A stretch of 64,000 bases of DNA from Chloroflexota bacterium (GTDB taxonomy: Bacteria > Chloroflexota > Dehalococcoidia > Bin125): positions 105,588-169,587 of the forward strand of contig JAPOXK010000021.1 of assembly GCA_026707145.1 (NCBI GenBank). The letters run 5' to 3'. Position numbers and translations under genes: made by a program. Below the pieces are notes generated by a model. That model did no database searches, was not told the DNA's origin, and was given only the letters and a program-made list of their open reading frames with translations. Positions 1 through 9,550 of the stretch are shown piece after piece (the first letter of the stretch is position 1; the number at the start of each line of letters is the position of its first letter).

Positions 1-1435
1 GATCCGCCTGCATCGCCGGTTGGAAAAGGGTCGTGATCGTGTTGTTCTGCTCGTTCGACTCCTCGACCGCGTTGAGCGTGTCGACCGTGAGCGTGATCTG
101 CAGCGTCTCGGTGAGACGGATCGGCAAGATGAAGACTTGCGAGCCGCCGGCCGGGAGCGTGACATCCAAAGTGGTTTCGTCGATCAAGATGTTGTCCGAG
201 CTGCGCTGTACGCTCACGACGACGGGCTGTGACTGTAGCGGCGTGTCGCCGGCGTTAGAGAGCGTGACCTCAATGGCGTTTCCCTCGCCGACGCTGATCT
301 CTGTCGGCGTCAGGTCCGGCGGCTCTTCCTCGTCTGGCGGCGTCGTTTCTCCACCCATGGTAATCACGATCTGGTCCGAGAAGCGGCTACCGTCCTCGGC
401 AAACGCGACGACTTCGAGCACGTAGAGACCGGGCTCCGGTGGCTCGAAGGAGATCTCGACCCGGTAAAGTCCCGCGGAGAGTGCCGCCGGTGTGAGCGAG
501 GAGAGCGAAACGGTATTCACGAAGAGATCCAACGAGGTGAGCCGCCCCACGTCTTCTGCGAGCACACTGATGGGGATGCGGACGTTCTCCGTGAACTCGA
601 TATCGTCGTTGTTATTCGGTGCCAGGATGGTCAGCCTGCCTGCTTCGCTGGAGGGTTCGTCCTCGGCACTTGTGACCGCTCCGCTCACGACCTGCACGAT
701 GACCTCCGCGGGCGTAACCGGCGCACTCTGCTCTGTGGTGCCTCTGACCCGGAGAGTCGTCGGCCCCTCTTGGCTCGGCTGCCAAGTCAGCGTGGCCTGG
801 TAATCGCCGCTCTCCCTCGGGATCGCGGCTTCCTCGGCGACGATCGTCCCATTGACTTCAAGGATGAAACTGCGCAGCGCGACATCAGCTGGTCCGCGAA
901 CGAGCACTATCGGGCTGGTGTCCAGTGGTACCTGGTCGCCTGGCTGGGGGCTCAGGATCGTTACGGCCAGGCTGCTGGTGAATGGATCAACGGAGGTAAC
1001 GGGCGCTCCCGCAGGATCGTCTGCTGGCAGTTCCGCCGGGTCAACAACCTCTACGGTGATCGCTTGCTCGATCAACTCGCCGGTACTCGTCAGCGCCCGA
1101 ACGAGGATGGAAGCGTCTCCGATTCGCTCAGGCTCCCAGATCAACGCAGCTCGGTAGTCGCCGCTCTCCTCGTCTTGGACGGGGATGGCTTGGGTTATGA
1201 GCGCTCCTTCGACAAGCAACGAGACTTGAGCCACCGCGTTCTCGTCTCGCGCGATCACACTGATTTCGGTGCTGAGGCCAAGTCCGACGAGATCGCCGTC
1301 TCGCAGCGAGATGGAGATCAAGGAGCTGCCGGCATTCCCCCCGTCGTTGATAAGCCGCCAGATAATGAGGCCGGCTACGACCACGATCGCTGCCAGCAGC
1401 ACGGCGACGAGGAGAGAACCGCTCCGACTTGTCAT
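1..1435 (-). CDS. Membrane-anchored surface protein with Ig-like and CARDB domains (3' end outside window)
   Basis: The reading frame is open from an ATG at 1435 to the window edge, giving about 478 codons without a stop. Residues 8-26 form one hydrophobic segment after a short basic N-terminus, which fits a signal anchor with the rest outside the cell. The exterior part looks like successive beta-sandwich repeats. The last visible stretch contains VEESNEQNNT, the typical end of a CARDB (cell-adhesion related) domain. It lies 231 bp downstream of glmS on the same strand and may have its own promoter; none is clear, and there is no good Shine-Dalgarno at the ATG. The ligand is unknown. The C-terminus is missing, so total size cannot be judged. 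Confidence 0.75.
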   Translation of the reverse strand, partial: MTSRSGSLLVAVLLAAIVVVAGLIIWRLINDGGNAGSSLISISLRDGDLVGLGLSTEISVIARDENAVAQVSLLVEGALITQAIPVQDEESGDYRAALIWEPERIGDASILVRALTSTGELIEQAITVEVVDPAELPADDPAGAPVTSVDPFTSSLAVTILSPQPGDQVPLDTSPIVLVRGPADVALRSFILEVNGTIVAEEAAIPRESGDYQATLTWQPSQEGPTTLRVRGTTEQSAPVTPAEVIVQVVSGAVTSAEDEPSSEAGRLTILAPNNNDDIEFTENVRIPISVLAEDVGRLTSLDLFVNTVSLSSLTPAALSAGLYRVEISFEPPEPGLYVLEVVAFAEDGSRFSDQIVITMGGETTPPDEEEPPDLTPTEISVGEGNAIEVTLSNAGDTPLQSQPVVVSVQRSSDNILIDETTLDVTLPAGGSQVFILPIRLTETLQITLTVDTLNAVEESNEQNNTITTLFQPAMQAD

Positions 1436-1666
1436 AATATATTACTCATGCTGCTGCGTTGGCCGGGCTGCTAGGGCTGGGTCGGCAGGTTCAGTTATCA
1501 AGCGTCGCTGCCGGTTCCGGAGTTCCCAAGGAGCAGGGCGCCACGTACAGGACGACGAATTCGGCTAAGCATATCTGGCGGCACGGTACTGCCCAAGGTT
1601 TGGCCGCCGAGGGACGGGTAGGGAGGTTGTGGGCTCGATCGACCGCGACGGCGCATGTGGCGTTGC

Positions 1667-3514
1667 TCACTCGACGGTGACCGTCTTGGCCAGATGGCGC
1701 GGCTGGTCGATGTCTGCGCCTCGGGCGAGTGCGAGGTAGTAGGCGATGAGCTGTGCGGAGATCGCCGTGGCGAGGGGCGCCACGAGGGGATCGCTCTCGG
1801 GCACAGGAGCGAAAAACGCAGCGCCTGCGGCCAGTTGCTCGTCGCCCTCACTCCCGATGGCGAAAACGGTCCCGCCCCGCGCCTGCACCTGCTGGATATT
1901 GCTCACGAGCTTCTCGTAGAGGGCGTCTCGCAGCGCGATCGCCACGACCGGCACCCGTCGGTCGATCAGCGCGATCGGTCCGTGTTTGAGTTCCCCTGCC
2001 GGGTAGCCTTCAGCGTGGATGTAGGAGATTTCCTTGCACTTGAGCGCTCCCTCCATTGCGATGGGATACTGGATTCCCCGAGCGATGTAGAGCATGTGCT
2101 CCGCCTCCGCGAAGCGCGCGGCGAGCGCCTCGTACGCTTCGCGCTGCTCCAACATCCGGTCGACGATGCTGGGGGTGGCCAACAGGCACTCGATCGCGTG
2201 CTCGGCGGTTGGTCCGTCCAAGTGGCCGCGTGCGATGCCGATGCGGCAGGCCAGCAGATAGAGCGCCGCCAGTGAGGCGGTGAAGCACTTCGTGGACGCC
2301 ACCCCGACCTCGGGCCCGCAACGCAGGTAGATCGCTGCCCCGTCAGTGATCCGGGTCGACTGGGCCCCTTCGACGTTACAGACCGTGACTTGTGGCGCCT
2401 TCCAGATCTCGGCGACATGCTGCATCGCGGCGAGGGTATCGACGGTCTCCCCCGACTGACTGATCGAGACGACTAACGTCTCCGGTCCCAGCAGCGGCTC
2501 CCGCGATCGGAACTCGGAGGCGTTGTCGAAGTCGGCAGGAATGCCGGCTAGCCGCTCCATGTAGGTGCGGCCGATCATCGCGGCATGCAGCGAACTTCCC
2601 ATCCCCACGATGAGCACCCGGCGCAGCGCTCGCAACGCTTCGTCGTCCATGGGGAGGTCGGCTAGCTCCACGGAGGGCGGGTCGATGCGCGCCCGGCCGC
2701 GGATCGTGTCGGAGAGGGTGCGCGGCTGCTCCATGATCTCTTTGAGCATGAAGTGCCGGTACTGTCCCTTCATCGCGGCCACGGGGTCGAGGTCGACCTG
2801 TAGCGGCTCAAGCGGCACGGTAGCGCCGGATCGGTCCCAGATCCGGGCTCCTTCTGCGGTAACGGCTGCGATCTCGCCGTCGGCGAGATGGCGAATCCGT
2901 GTCGTATGGGGGAGCAGAGCGGGCAGGTCGCTGGCCACGAACATCTCGCCCTCGCCGAAGCCGAGGACGACGCCCCCTGCATGGCCGTTGCGCGCTACAT
3001 ACAGATGGTCTGGTCGGGCTTGCGTAAGCGCCACGATGGCGTTGCCGCCGTGCAGGACGGCCATCGTGCGGCGCAGCGCGGTGAGAAAGTCTCCTCCCTC
3101 TTGTTGGTAGAGGCTGATGAGTTGCGGGATCACTTCCGTGTCGGTCTGCGTGACGGTCTCGATCCCGGATCTTTGCAGGCGCGACCGCAATTCCCGGAAG
3201 TTCTCCACGATCCCGTTGTGCACTACGACGACATCGCTGGCGCTCGATGTATGCGGATGTGCGTTGCGGTCGGTCACTGCTCCGTGGGTCGCCCAGCGAG
3301 TGTGGCCCAGTCCGATGCAGCCGTCCGGGGACTCCTCAATAGAGGCAGTGAGGTCGGCCAATTTACCGGCGCGCTTGTGTATGGCGAGTACGCCGGCGTG
3401 GTTGAGTACGGCGATGCCGCTACTGTCGTAACCGCGGTACTCCAGGCGATGCAGACCCTCAAGAAGGATGGGACCCGCGGCTTGCGAGCCCACGTATCCG
3501 ATGATTCCGCACAC
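1667..3514 (-). CDS. glmS: Glutamine--fructose-6-phosphate aminotransferase (isomerizing)
   Basis: GlmS makes glucosamine-6-phosphate from fructose-6-phosphate and glutamine, the first step toward UDP-GlcNAc for peptidoglycan. The 615-residue length matches the family (about 609). The protein begins MCGIIGYVG with the nucleophile Cys2 of the Ntn glutaminase domain. Two SIS sugar-isomerase domains follow, with SQSGETVDTL and the AEGYPAGELKHGPIALID segment, and it ends in KTVTVE. The start is 15 nt behind the DUF512 stop, so there is no room for a glmS ribozyme leader and it is probably cotranscribed with ispH and its upstream genes. glmU, for later steps of the same pathway, lies at the other end of the minus-strand run. 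Confidence 0.97.
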   Translation of the reverse strand: MCGIIGYVGSQAAGPILLEGLHRLEYRGYDSSGIAVLNHAGVLAIHKRAGKLADLTASIEESPDGCIGLGHTRWATHGAVTDRNAHPHTSSASDVVVVHNGIVENFRELRSRLQRSGIETVTQTDTEVIPQLISLYQQEGGDFLTALRRTMAVLHGGNAIVALTQARPDHLYVARNGHAGGVVLGFGEGEMFVASDLPALLPHTTRIRHLADGEIAAVTAEGARIWDRSGATVPLEPLQVDLDPVAAMKGQYRHFMLKEIMEQPRTLSDTIRGRARIDPPSVELADLPMDDEALRALRRVLIVGMGSSLHAAMIGRTYMERLAGIPADFDNASEFRSREPLLGPETLVVSISQSGETVDTLAAMQHVAEIWKAPQVTVCNVEGAQSTRITDGAAIYLRCGPEVGVASTKCFTASLAALYLLACRIGIARGHLDGPTAEHAIECLLATPSIVDRMLEQREAYEALAARFAEAEHMLYIARGIQYPIAMEGALKCKEISYIHAEGYPAGELKHGPIALIDRRVPVVAIALRDALYEKLVSNIQQVQARGGTVFAIGSEGDEQLAAGAAFFAPVPESDPLVAPLATAISAQLIAYYLALARGADIDQPRHLAKTVTVE

Positions 3515-3529
3515 GAAGGGTGCTGCTCT

Positions 3530-4930
3530 CTACCCCGCGATCGTCCAACCGCGCCCGTTCGACCGCACTGCCCGGGTTGCGGGCGGACGGTGATCGGCCG
3601 CAGCGGTAACCCACTCTACGATCTCGCTTGCGGTATAGGCAAAGGCGATGGGTCGTTCCAGCTCTGCGCTGAGCTGGGCTGGCGTCTCATCATCCAAGAA
3701 GCGCTGGCCGAAATAATCCAAGCTCGCCCTTGGCAGGAAAATGTGCTCGCCTAGCGTCTGAGCCCGCAGTTGCTCGATGATCGCGCCGCCGGGTAGCAGC
3801 CCCGAGACATTGATACGCGGCCCGAACAGGGAGTTTCGGATCGGCACCACGTCGATTCGTGCGCCGATCAGCGGCCCTGCCTCCATCATTATCGTCCGCA
3901 GCGTCGGGGCGATTAAGGTGCCGCACGCGACCGTCACATGCTTCAAGGTGGGCGGGTCGTTCTCTTTTCTCCGTTGCAAGCGCTTCCGGGTCGTGGCCCA
4001 GTCATCCAGGAGCGTGCGCACCATCCCGATTCCGTTCTCCCATTGGGGGAAATCTCCGTAAGTTGCCGCACCGGGAATCCGGGCGCGTCCCTGTAAGTAG
4101 AACTCGTCCGCGGGGAAGACCGTCACGGTGCCGCGCTGCGCCCGCGCTAGGCGCTGCCAGCGGCGCACCTGCTGTAAGAGGAGGCGCGTCTCTTTGGCGG
4201 TGTGCGCCCGCATGCCGGGATGACGCAGGCGCGCGTCGGCCTCCAGACTAGAACCAACCGGGACGACCGCGATCGTCTGCACGTTCGGCAGGTCCAGGAG
4301 ATCACCGATGGTGCGGTCGAGCGCCGCTCCGTCGTTCACGCCGGGGCAGAGCACGACTTGCGTATGCGCCTGGATCCCGAGTTGTTCCAGCCGCCACAGT
4401 TGCGCCACGATGTCTGGCGCCTGCGGGTTGCCCAGCAGTTCACGTCGTAGCGCTAACTCCGTTGCGTGGACCGAGACGTTGAGCGGACTCAGGCGCTGCT
4501 CGGCGATCCGCTCCCAGTCGTCGTCTGTCAGGTTGGTGAGAGTGACGAAGTTTCCGTGCAATAGCGAGAGCCGATAATCGTCATCCTTGATGTAGAGCGT
4601 CCGGCGCAATCCTTTGGGTAGGCCTTTGAGGAAGCAGAAGAAGCACTTGTTGTTGCAGATCCGGGTGGAGTCGAAGGCGTCGTCGGCGAATTCGATCCCC
4701 AGCGGTTCGTCGGGCGCTTTCGTGAACTCGACGTATCCCCGCCCGTGCTCTCCTTCCACCGTCAGCTCGACGACGGACTCGGCAGTCTCGAAGCGATAGT
4801 CGATCTGGTCCCGCAGCTTGGTCTGGTTCACCGCTACGACGCGGTCGCCGGGGCACAGGCCTGCTTCCTCGGCGAGGCTGCCCGGCGTGACTGCGGCGAT
4901 GCGCCCGCGCTGTGGGGGGGAGTCGGCCAT
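3530..4930 (-). CDS. DUF512 / NifB-MoaA-related iron-sulfur protein with N-terminal PDZ-like domain
   Basis: This 466-residue protein has a PDZ-like domain at residues 8-60, then a radical-SAM-like CX3CX2C cluster motif in ICNNKCFFCF (C92, C96, C99), a TIM-barrel-like middle and a C-terminal DUF512 region with VFPADEFYL. The family is widespread in Firmicutes, Chloroflexota and others but its reaction is not established. ATG 4930 is chosen because everything upstream in frame overlaps ispH in a shadow frame and has no family similarity. It lies 17 nt after the ispH stop and 15 nt before glmS, so it is probably in the same transcript. A redox or radical role is inferred from the cysteine motif only. 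Confidence 0.9.
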   Translation of the reverse strand: MADSPPQRGRIAAVTPGSLAEEAGLCPGDRVVAVNQTKLRDQIDYRFETAESVVELTVEGEHGRGYVEFTKAPDEPLGIEFADDAFDSTRICNNKCFFCFLKGLPKGLRRTLYIKDDDYRLSLLHGNFVTLTNLTDDDWERIAEQRLSPLNVSVHATELALRRELLGNPQAPDIVAQLWRLEQLGIQAHTQVVLCPGVNDGAALDRTIGDLLDLPNVQTIAVVPVGSSLEADARLRHPGMRAHTAKETRLLLQQVRRWQRLARAQRGTVTVFPADEFYLQGRARIPGAATYGDFPQWENGIGMVRTLLDDWATTRKRLQRRKENDPPTLKHVTVACGTLIAPTLRTIMMEAGPLIGARIDVVPIRNSLFGPRINVSGLLPGGAIIEQLRAQTLGEHIFLPRASLDYFGQRFLDDETPAQLSAELERPIAFAYTASEIVEWVTAAADHRPPATRAVRSNGRGWTIAG

Positions 4931-4947
4931 GGGTAGCCGATCGGACC

Positions 4948-5811
4948 TCAGTTGATGTGGCCGATCGCCTCGATCCGCCTGACTACTTCGTCGATCGAGA
5001 AGTCCGGCGTCGACGCACCGGCCGTCACGCCGATGGTTTCGAAACCATCGAACCACGCGTCTTCCAGTTCCGCCGCGGTTTCCACGTGGTAGGTGGTCAC
5101 GCCGTTCGCACGGCTCAGCTCGGCCAGGTGCCGCGTATTCGCGCTGTTGTGACCGCCGACTACGATCATCAGATCCACTTCGCTCGCGAGATCGCGTGTC
5201 GCCGCTTGCTGTGAGGTAGTCGCGTTGCACAGCACGTTGACTACGCGCAGGTCGGTGATCTGATCGATGCGTGCGGTCATGAGGTTGCCGACGAAGCGGG
5301 CAAAGCGCTCCGGTGTATGGGTTGTTTGGGAGATCACGCCGACCTTACTGGGCAGCACCGGAGGCAGGCCTTCCAAATCCTCCGAAGGAACGACGATCCC
5401 CCGCCCTTTGGTCCATCCCATGACGCCTTTGACCTCGGGGTGTTCGGGGTCGCCGAAAATGATGACTGTGAAGCCCGCTTCGGCGAGATGCTTGGCCGCG
5501 CGCTGTGACCGCACGACGAATTGGCACGTCGTATCGATCACCTGATGCCCTTCGCGCTTGATCTCGTCGATCATATCTTCGCCTACACCGTGCGCGGTGA
5601 TGGCGACCGTGTCGGTGGCCACGCCCTCTGTCGTTCGGTGCTCGTTGTTGTAGATCCCTACTTTCTCCAGTTGCTGAACCACTTGGGGGTTGTGGACCAC
5701 CATCCCCAGCGTTGTCACCTCACGGCCTTCCGTCGCCGCTTCCTTCATCATGTCCACGGCGCGGCGCACGCCGAAACAGAACCCCATGTCGCGCGAGCGA
5801 ACAATTCTCAT
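4948..5811 (-). CDS. ispH: 4-hydroxy-3-methylbut-2-enyl diphosphate reductase
   Basis: IspH is the last enzyme of the non-mevalonate isoprenoid route and reduces HMBPP to IPP and DMAPP using a 4Fe-4S cluster. All three cluster cysteines are visible: C12 in GFCFGVRRAV, C96 in DTTCQFV and C195 in VLCNATTSQQ. The proton-relay glutamate E126 (EHPEVKG), the HGVG histidine and the HNSANT substrate segment are also present. The 287-residue length is normal. The start ATG 5811 overlaps the plsC stop by one base (TGATG); a GTG three bases earlier is an alternative. The overlap implies translational coupling with plsC. Confidence 0.97.
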   Translation of the reverse strand: MRIVRSRDMGFCFGVRRAVDMMKEAATEGREVTTLGMVVHNPQVVQQLEKVGIYNNEHRTTEGVATDTVAITAHGVGEDMIDEIKREGHQVIDTTCQFVVRSQRAAKHLAEAGFTVIIFGDPEHPEVKGVMGWTKGRGIVVPSEDLEGLPPVLPSKVGVISQTTHTPERFARFVGNLMTARIDQITDLRVVNVLCNATTSQQAATRDLASEVDLMIVVGGHNSANTRHLAELSRANGVTTYHVETAAELEDAWFDGFETIGVTAGASTPDFSIDEVVRRIEAIGHIN

Positions 5812-6617
5812 CACGCCCTCGATTCTGTGGCGACGGCCTCCGCCGGGCCATTGATGCTGGCCTTGCTCGGCAAGTCGCGGAAGCGCTCCAAGTAGACTCC
5901 ACGATAGTGGGCTGGTAGGCGCGCGGCAATTTCTCGCATGATGCGCTCCGAAGCCGCTTCGACATCGGCGCGACGCGCTCTTCCCTTGTGATGGAATTGG
6001 AAGGGCTTGCCGAAAATCACCCGCACCTTCGGCTGGCGCAAGCCGCTAAACGGACCCTTGCGGAAGGCCTCGCTGCCTGTGATAGCGACCGGTACCACCG
6101 GCGCGTTCGATCGCAGCGCGATTAACGCTGTGCCCGGGTGCGCCTCGATTAACGCGCCCGTCTCGGAGCGATGCCCCTCCGGGAACATCCCCACGATCTC
6201 CCCCGCTGCGAGTAGCGTCTCCGCCTCCCGGAGCGCTCCGAGATCACGATCGAAGCGGCGGACGGGGAACGTTCCCGCGAGCGCGAAGAGAAAGCCCAGC
6301 ACGGGCTTCCGAAACAGTTCGATCTTGCCCATGTAGCGCACCCAGCGGGGGAGCAGGATGCTGGTGAGTAGCGACGGATCTGCCGACGAGAGGTGATTGG
6401 ATGCGAACATCCAACCCCCGCTTTTCGGCAGATGTTCCATCCCGATTACTTCGAGCCGCGCCCCGAGCCGGAAGTACCAGCGACAGGCCAGCACGCAACC
6501 GTAGTACCAGGGCCACCATGGATTCGGCATGGCGGGCATCTCGACTCGCAGCAACAACTTCGACTCGCCGATCGTCGCTCGTAAGAATACCCGGCGGAGT
6601 TTGAGCCAGGGACTCAC
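5811..6617 (-). CDS. plsC: 1-acyl-sn-glycerol-3-phosphate acyltransferase (PlsC family)
   Basis: This enzyme family acylates lysophosphatidic acid to phosphatidic acid at the inner face of the membrane. The HX4D catalytic motif is NHLSSAD (H75, D80) and the glycerophosphate-binding motif is FPEGHRS (E147, R150). A hydrophobic stretch at residues 35-50 fits membrane association. The 268-residue length fits the family. The GTG start overlaps the cmk stop by 4 nt (GTGA), and the gene is followed by ispH in a TGATG overlap. Acyl-donor specificity (acyl-ACP or acyl-CoA) cannot be read from the sequence. Confidence 0.93.
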   Translation of the reverse strand: MSPWLKLRRVFLRATIGESKLLLRVEMPAMPNPWWPWYYGCVLACRWYFRLGARLEVIGMEHLPKSGGWMFASNHLSSADPSLLTSILLPRWVRYMGKIELFRKPVLGFLFALAGTFPVRRFDRDLGALREAETLLAAGEIVGMFPEGHRSETGALIEAHPGTALIALRSNAPVVPVAITGSEAFRKGPFSGLRQPKVRVIFGKPFQFHHKGRARRADVEAASERIMREIAARLPAHYRGVYLERFRDLPSKASINGPAEAVATESRA

Positions 6618-7324
6618 AGCAAGGCCTCCTTCGGCAACCTGCTTTCCGCAATGCGCAACGCTGCTTTAACAGTCTCTTCGATGCTCATGTCATCCGTGTT
6701 AAGGCGTTCGGCGCTTTTCGACGGACGCAGAGGCGAATCATCGCGTTTCTTATCTTGCCGATCGCGGTTTTCCAATTCCTCGAGCACGGAGGCCTCTTTG
6801 ACCGTCGCGCCGGCGGCGCAACGCTCCGCTGCCCGTCGCTGCGCTCGCACCTCTGGCGACGCCTCCAGGTAGATCTTCACGGCGGCATCCTCGGCGACCA
6901 CCGTCCCGATGTCTCGGCCCATCATCACGATCCGGCCCTGCCGGGCTTCTTCTCGCTGTAGCTGCACCATCCGCCGTCGCACGCCTGGCACGGCTGCGAC
7001 TATCGACACGCTCGCCTCAACGTGGGAGGAGCGCAGGTGAGGAGTGGCATCCTGGTCATCGACGATGATCGTCGCGCTCTCGCTGCTTGCGGGCGGCGGC
7101 GGCCCCACCTTGAGTCTTGTCTCCTCTGCCAGGCGCGTCAGGGCCGTTTCATCTTGCAGGTTGACGCCGCGCTCGAGCGCCAGCCAGGTCAGAGCGCGGT
7201 ACATTACTCCGGTGTCGAGGGCGCGCCAGCCCAGCCGTTCGGCCAGCCGTCGGCCAAGCACGGTTTTCCCCGACGCCACTGGCCCGTCAATCGCGATCAC
7301 ACTCAAGGGAGCCGCCTTCGACAT
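6614..7324 (-). CDS. cmk: Cytidylate kinase
   Basis: Cmk phosphorylates CMP and dCMP to the diphosphates. The P-loop GPVASGKT is at residues 14-21. The CMP-binding DTGVMYRALTW and GRDIGTVV segments and the lid region with DRQDKKRDDSPL follow as in bacterial Cmk. The length, 236 residues, is usual. ATG 7324 is preferred; an adjacent upstream GTG (7327) is possible. The 3' end overlaps plsC by 4 nt. The 40-bp gap to the rluB-type gene upstream holds no clear promoter, so the two may be cotranscribed. Confidence 0.96.
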   Translation of the reverse strand: MSKAAPLSVIAIDGPVASGKTVLGRRLAERLGWRALDTGVMYRALTWLALERGVNLQDETALTRLAEETRLKVGPPPPASSESATIIVDDQDATPHLRSSHVEASVSIVAAVPGVRRRMVQLQREEARQGRIVMMGRDIGTVVAEDAAVKIYLEASPEVRAQRRAAERCAAGATVKEASVLEELENRDRQDKKRDDSPLRPSKSAERLNTDDMSIEETVKAALRIAESRLPKEALL

Positions 7325-7364
7325 CACAGTCGATTATACGGTTGGGGTCGCTACGAGCAGCCGG

Positions 7365-8159
7365 TTAGCCGGGGTGAGTACTTGGCGGGTTTGACTGGTT
7401 CGCCGCTTGCTTCTTGGCCCGCTGACGGATCAGGCGGACCTCCCGATCCGTCAGCGGCCGCACCGCGCCTGGCTCCAAGTCGCGCAGGCGGATCGGGCCG
7501 AACCGTACCCGGATCAGGCGCCGTACGGGATGCCCCACCGCTGCGCAGATCTGGCGCACCTCATGCTTGCGCCCGCGCCGGATCGTCAGGACGAGCCAGG
7601 AAGCCCCTGGACTCGATCGGTGCGAGCGCTTCGGTTTCGCGGAAGCCGTGCTGCCGTCCGGCAAGGTGACTCCGGCGAAGATCGCGTCGAGCGTGGCATC
7701 GGCAACGTGTCCCTCGACCTCGACCAGGTATTCACGCGGCACTTTCCCGCTTGGGTGAAGCAGGCTTGTGACGAGTGGCCCGTCATTGGTGAGCAGTAGG
7801 AGCCCTTCACTGTCGTAGTCCAACCGTCCCACTGGCACGCAGCGACCCGAGTTCTCGGGTAATAGATCGATGACTGTGCGCCGTCCCCGCTTGTCCCCTG
7901 CACTCGACAGCACCTCGCGAGGCTTGTGGAGCGCGTAGTAGCGCAGGGGTTCCGAAGTCCCTACGAGGTTTCCATCCAGGAGGATCGTGTCTCGGGAGGG
8001 ATCGACTCGTCGGCTCGCATCGCGCACGACTTCGCCGTTGACGCGGACGCGTCCTGTCGCGACCAGCTTGGCGGCGGCGCGGCGAGATGCGATTCCCGCC
8101 CGCGCTAAGATGACCTGGAGCCGTGCGCCCTCGGTGGTGACTCTGTGGGGTTCGCTCAT
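7365..8159 (-). CDS. rluB: RsuA/RluB-family rRNA pseudouridine synthase
   Basis: The protein has an S4 RNA-binding domain at residues 13-60 and an RsuA-type catalytic domain with GRLDYDSEGLLLLTNDG (catalytic Asp114). It ends with the conserved IRRGRKHEVRQICAAVGHPV segment that contacts the target base. It should isomerise a uridine in 23S or 16S rRNA; RluB (23S) is the usual call for this architecture, but the target site is not provable here. The start ATG 8159 is 13 nt after the stop of the upstream lamin-tail gene; earlier in-frame codons would overlap that gene. The length is 264 residues. Confidence 0.92.
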   Translation of the reverse strand: MSEPHRVTTEGARLQVILARAGIASRRAAAKLVATGRVRVNGEVVRDASRRVDPSRDTILLDGNLVGTSEPLRYYALHKPREVLSSAGDKRGRRTVIDLLPENSGRCVPVGRLDYDSEGLLLLTNDGPLVTSLLHPSGKVPREYLVEVEGHVADATLDAIFAGVTLPDGSTASAKPKRSHRSSPGASWLVLTIRRGRKHEVRQICAAVGHPVRRLIRVRFGPIRLRDLEPGAVRPLTDREVRLIRQRAKKQAANQSNPPSTHPG

Positions 8160-8172
8160 TGCTGATGCGCGG

Positions 8173-9492
8173 TCAGCCACGCGTCCACGCCCCGTGCCGG
8201 CGCCAGGCCGCGTGTCCTGCGGCGGCGGCAAGTGGCACGCCCAGCGCGATCACTACCAAGACCCAAGCCGGCACGATCGAGCCCTCGTCTTCCGCGGAGA
8301 TGTTCGGAATCGAATTTCTGTCGGAATCCCGCTCGATCTCGGCGCTGGTCAACAGGGGCTTGACGGTGTCCCATCCAGGTGACGGTGCTGCATTGATCAC
8401 CCAACCGCCGTCGGTTCGCGCGATCGATCGGCCCTCTTCCGGCGGTGGCAGTCGAGACGGCCCGTATTCGACACTGTCGACTGTCCGCCCTGCCGGGTCT
8501 TGGATCGTCACGGTATCGCCCCCGTTCGCGAGGCCGTTCCCGATGCGTCCGTCCTGGATCACGATCGGGATCGGCGCGTCGGCGAACTCATCGACGGCCT
8601 CCGCGCTCCCTGCGATGGCAATGTATCCGCCGGGGGAAAGGTGGCCCGAATCGAGGACGTCACTGGCGTTGTTGTCACTAATGCGCCAGCCGGTGAGTTC
8701 CACCGGGCGGTCGGTGGGATTAAAGATTTCGACCCACTCGTATGCGTTGTCGCGCTCGCCTTCAGGGTCGCTGAAGATCTCGGTCAGGCGTAGTGGCGGG
8801 GGCTCGTCGGGTGTGGTTGAAGGCGCTGCGGCCGCGTCAGGGCTGGGCGCGACGGTTGGTTCGGATCTGGGCACAGTGGCTGGGTCGGAGCTAGGCGTAA
8901 CAACTGGCTCGGAACTGGGTGTGACGGCTGGCTCGGGGCTCGACGCCGCGGCCGTACCTGGGCTCGGCACCGCTAGTTGAAAAGCGGCCTCTGGTGTCGT
9001 CCGTGCTAGCGTCTCGCCCGCGGCGGGAGCGGGCAGTGTCGTGATCGACTGGTCGTTCCCCCACGAGACTCCATCGATCGCGGTGCCGGACGGATTTCGC
9101 AGTACCAAGCGGTCACCCGAATTTGCGAGCCCGTTGCCGATGCGGCCGTCGCTGAGCGTGAGCAAGAGCGGTGGCTGTGAGCCTGTGGCGAACGCATCGG
9201 TGGTTGCCGCGATCACTACGAAAGCGCCCGCTGGCACGATGAAGTCGGGGAGGAGGTCGGCTGCGTTGTTGTCTTCGAGCTGCCAGCCGCTCAGCGAAAC
9301 TGCTTCATCGGAGCGGTTGACGATCTCTACCCACTCGTATGCTGCCTCTTCACCAGCTTGATGACTGTCGACCAGCACCTCCGAAATCATGAGCGGCGGC
9401 GTCTCCTGGCCGCTCAGCGGCATGATGCGACCGATGACCACCGTTCCGAGGACGATTGCGATTCCAATCCAGAGCGTCGAACGAGAGCGCAC
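8173..9492 (-). CDS. Surface-anchored protein with two lamin-tail domains
   Basis: This 439-residue protein has an N-terminal signal sequence (residues 7-22), two lamin-tail domains (about 33-150 and 240-370) and a C-terminal membrane helix (about 405-427) followed by basic residues. Each lamin-tail copy contains YEWVEI.N, a central GW..DNNA and DGRIGNGLAN. Residues about 175-235 are a Pro/Ser/Thr/Glu linker of degenerate repeats (EPVVTPSSDP-like). The layout predicts two exposed beta-sandwich domains on a flexible stalk anchored at the C-terminus. Bacterial lamin-tail domains occur in secreted proteins and nucleases, but no nuclease domain is present here. The start is GTG 9492. The function is unknown; adhesion or polymer binding is a guess. 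Confidence 0.85.
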   Translation of the reverse strand: MRSRSTLWIGIAIVLGTVVIGRIMPLSGQETPPLMISEVLVDSHQAGEEAAYEWVEIVNRSDEAVSLSGWQLEDNNAADLLPDFIVPAGAFVVIAATTDAFATGSQPPLLLTLSDGRIGNGLANSGDRLVLRNPSGTAIDGVSWGNDQSITTLPAPAAGETLARTTPEAAFQLAVPSPGTAAASSPEPAVTPSSEPVVTPSSDPATVPRSEPTVAPSPDAAAAPSTTPDEPPPLRLTEIFSDPEGERDNAYEWVEIFNPTDRPVELTGWRISDNNASDVLDSGHLSPGGYIAIAGSAEAVDEFADAPIPIVIQDGRIGNGLANGGDTVTIQDPAGRTVDSVEYGPSRLPPPEEGRSIARTDGGWVINAAPSPGWDTVKPLLTSAEIERDSDRNSIPNISAEDEGSIVPAWVLVVIALGVPLAAAAGHAAWRRHGAWTRG

Positions 9493-9550
9493 TACGATTC
9501 AGTCGATTCAGTACGGAGGGTACTCGGCGGCCCGGATCGTCGGCGGGCTC

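Noticed and set aside
3515..3529. glmS ribozyme upstream of glmS
   Set aside because: Only 15 nt separate glmS from the preceding gene, far too little for the ribozyme.
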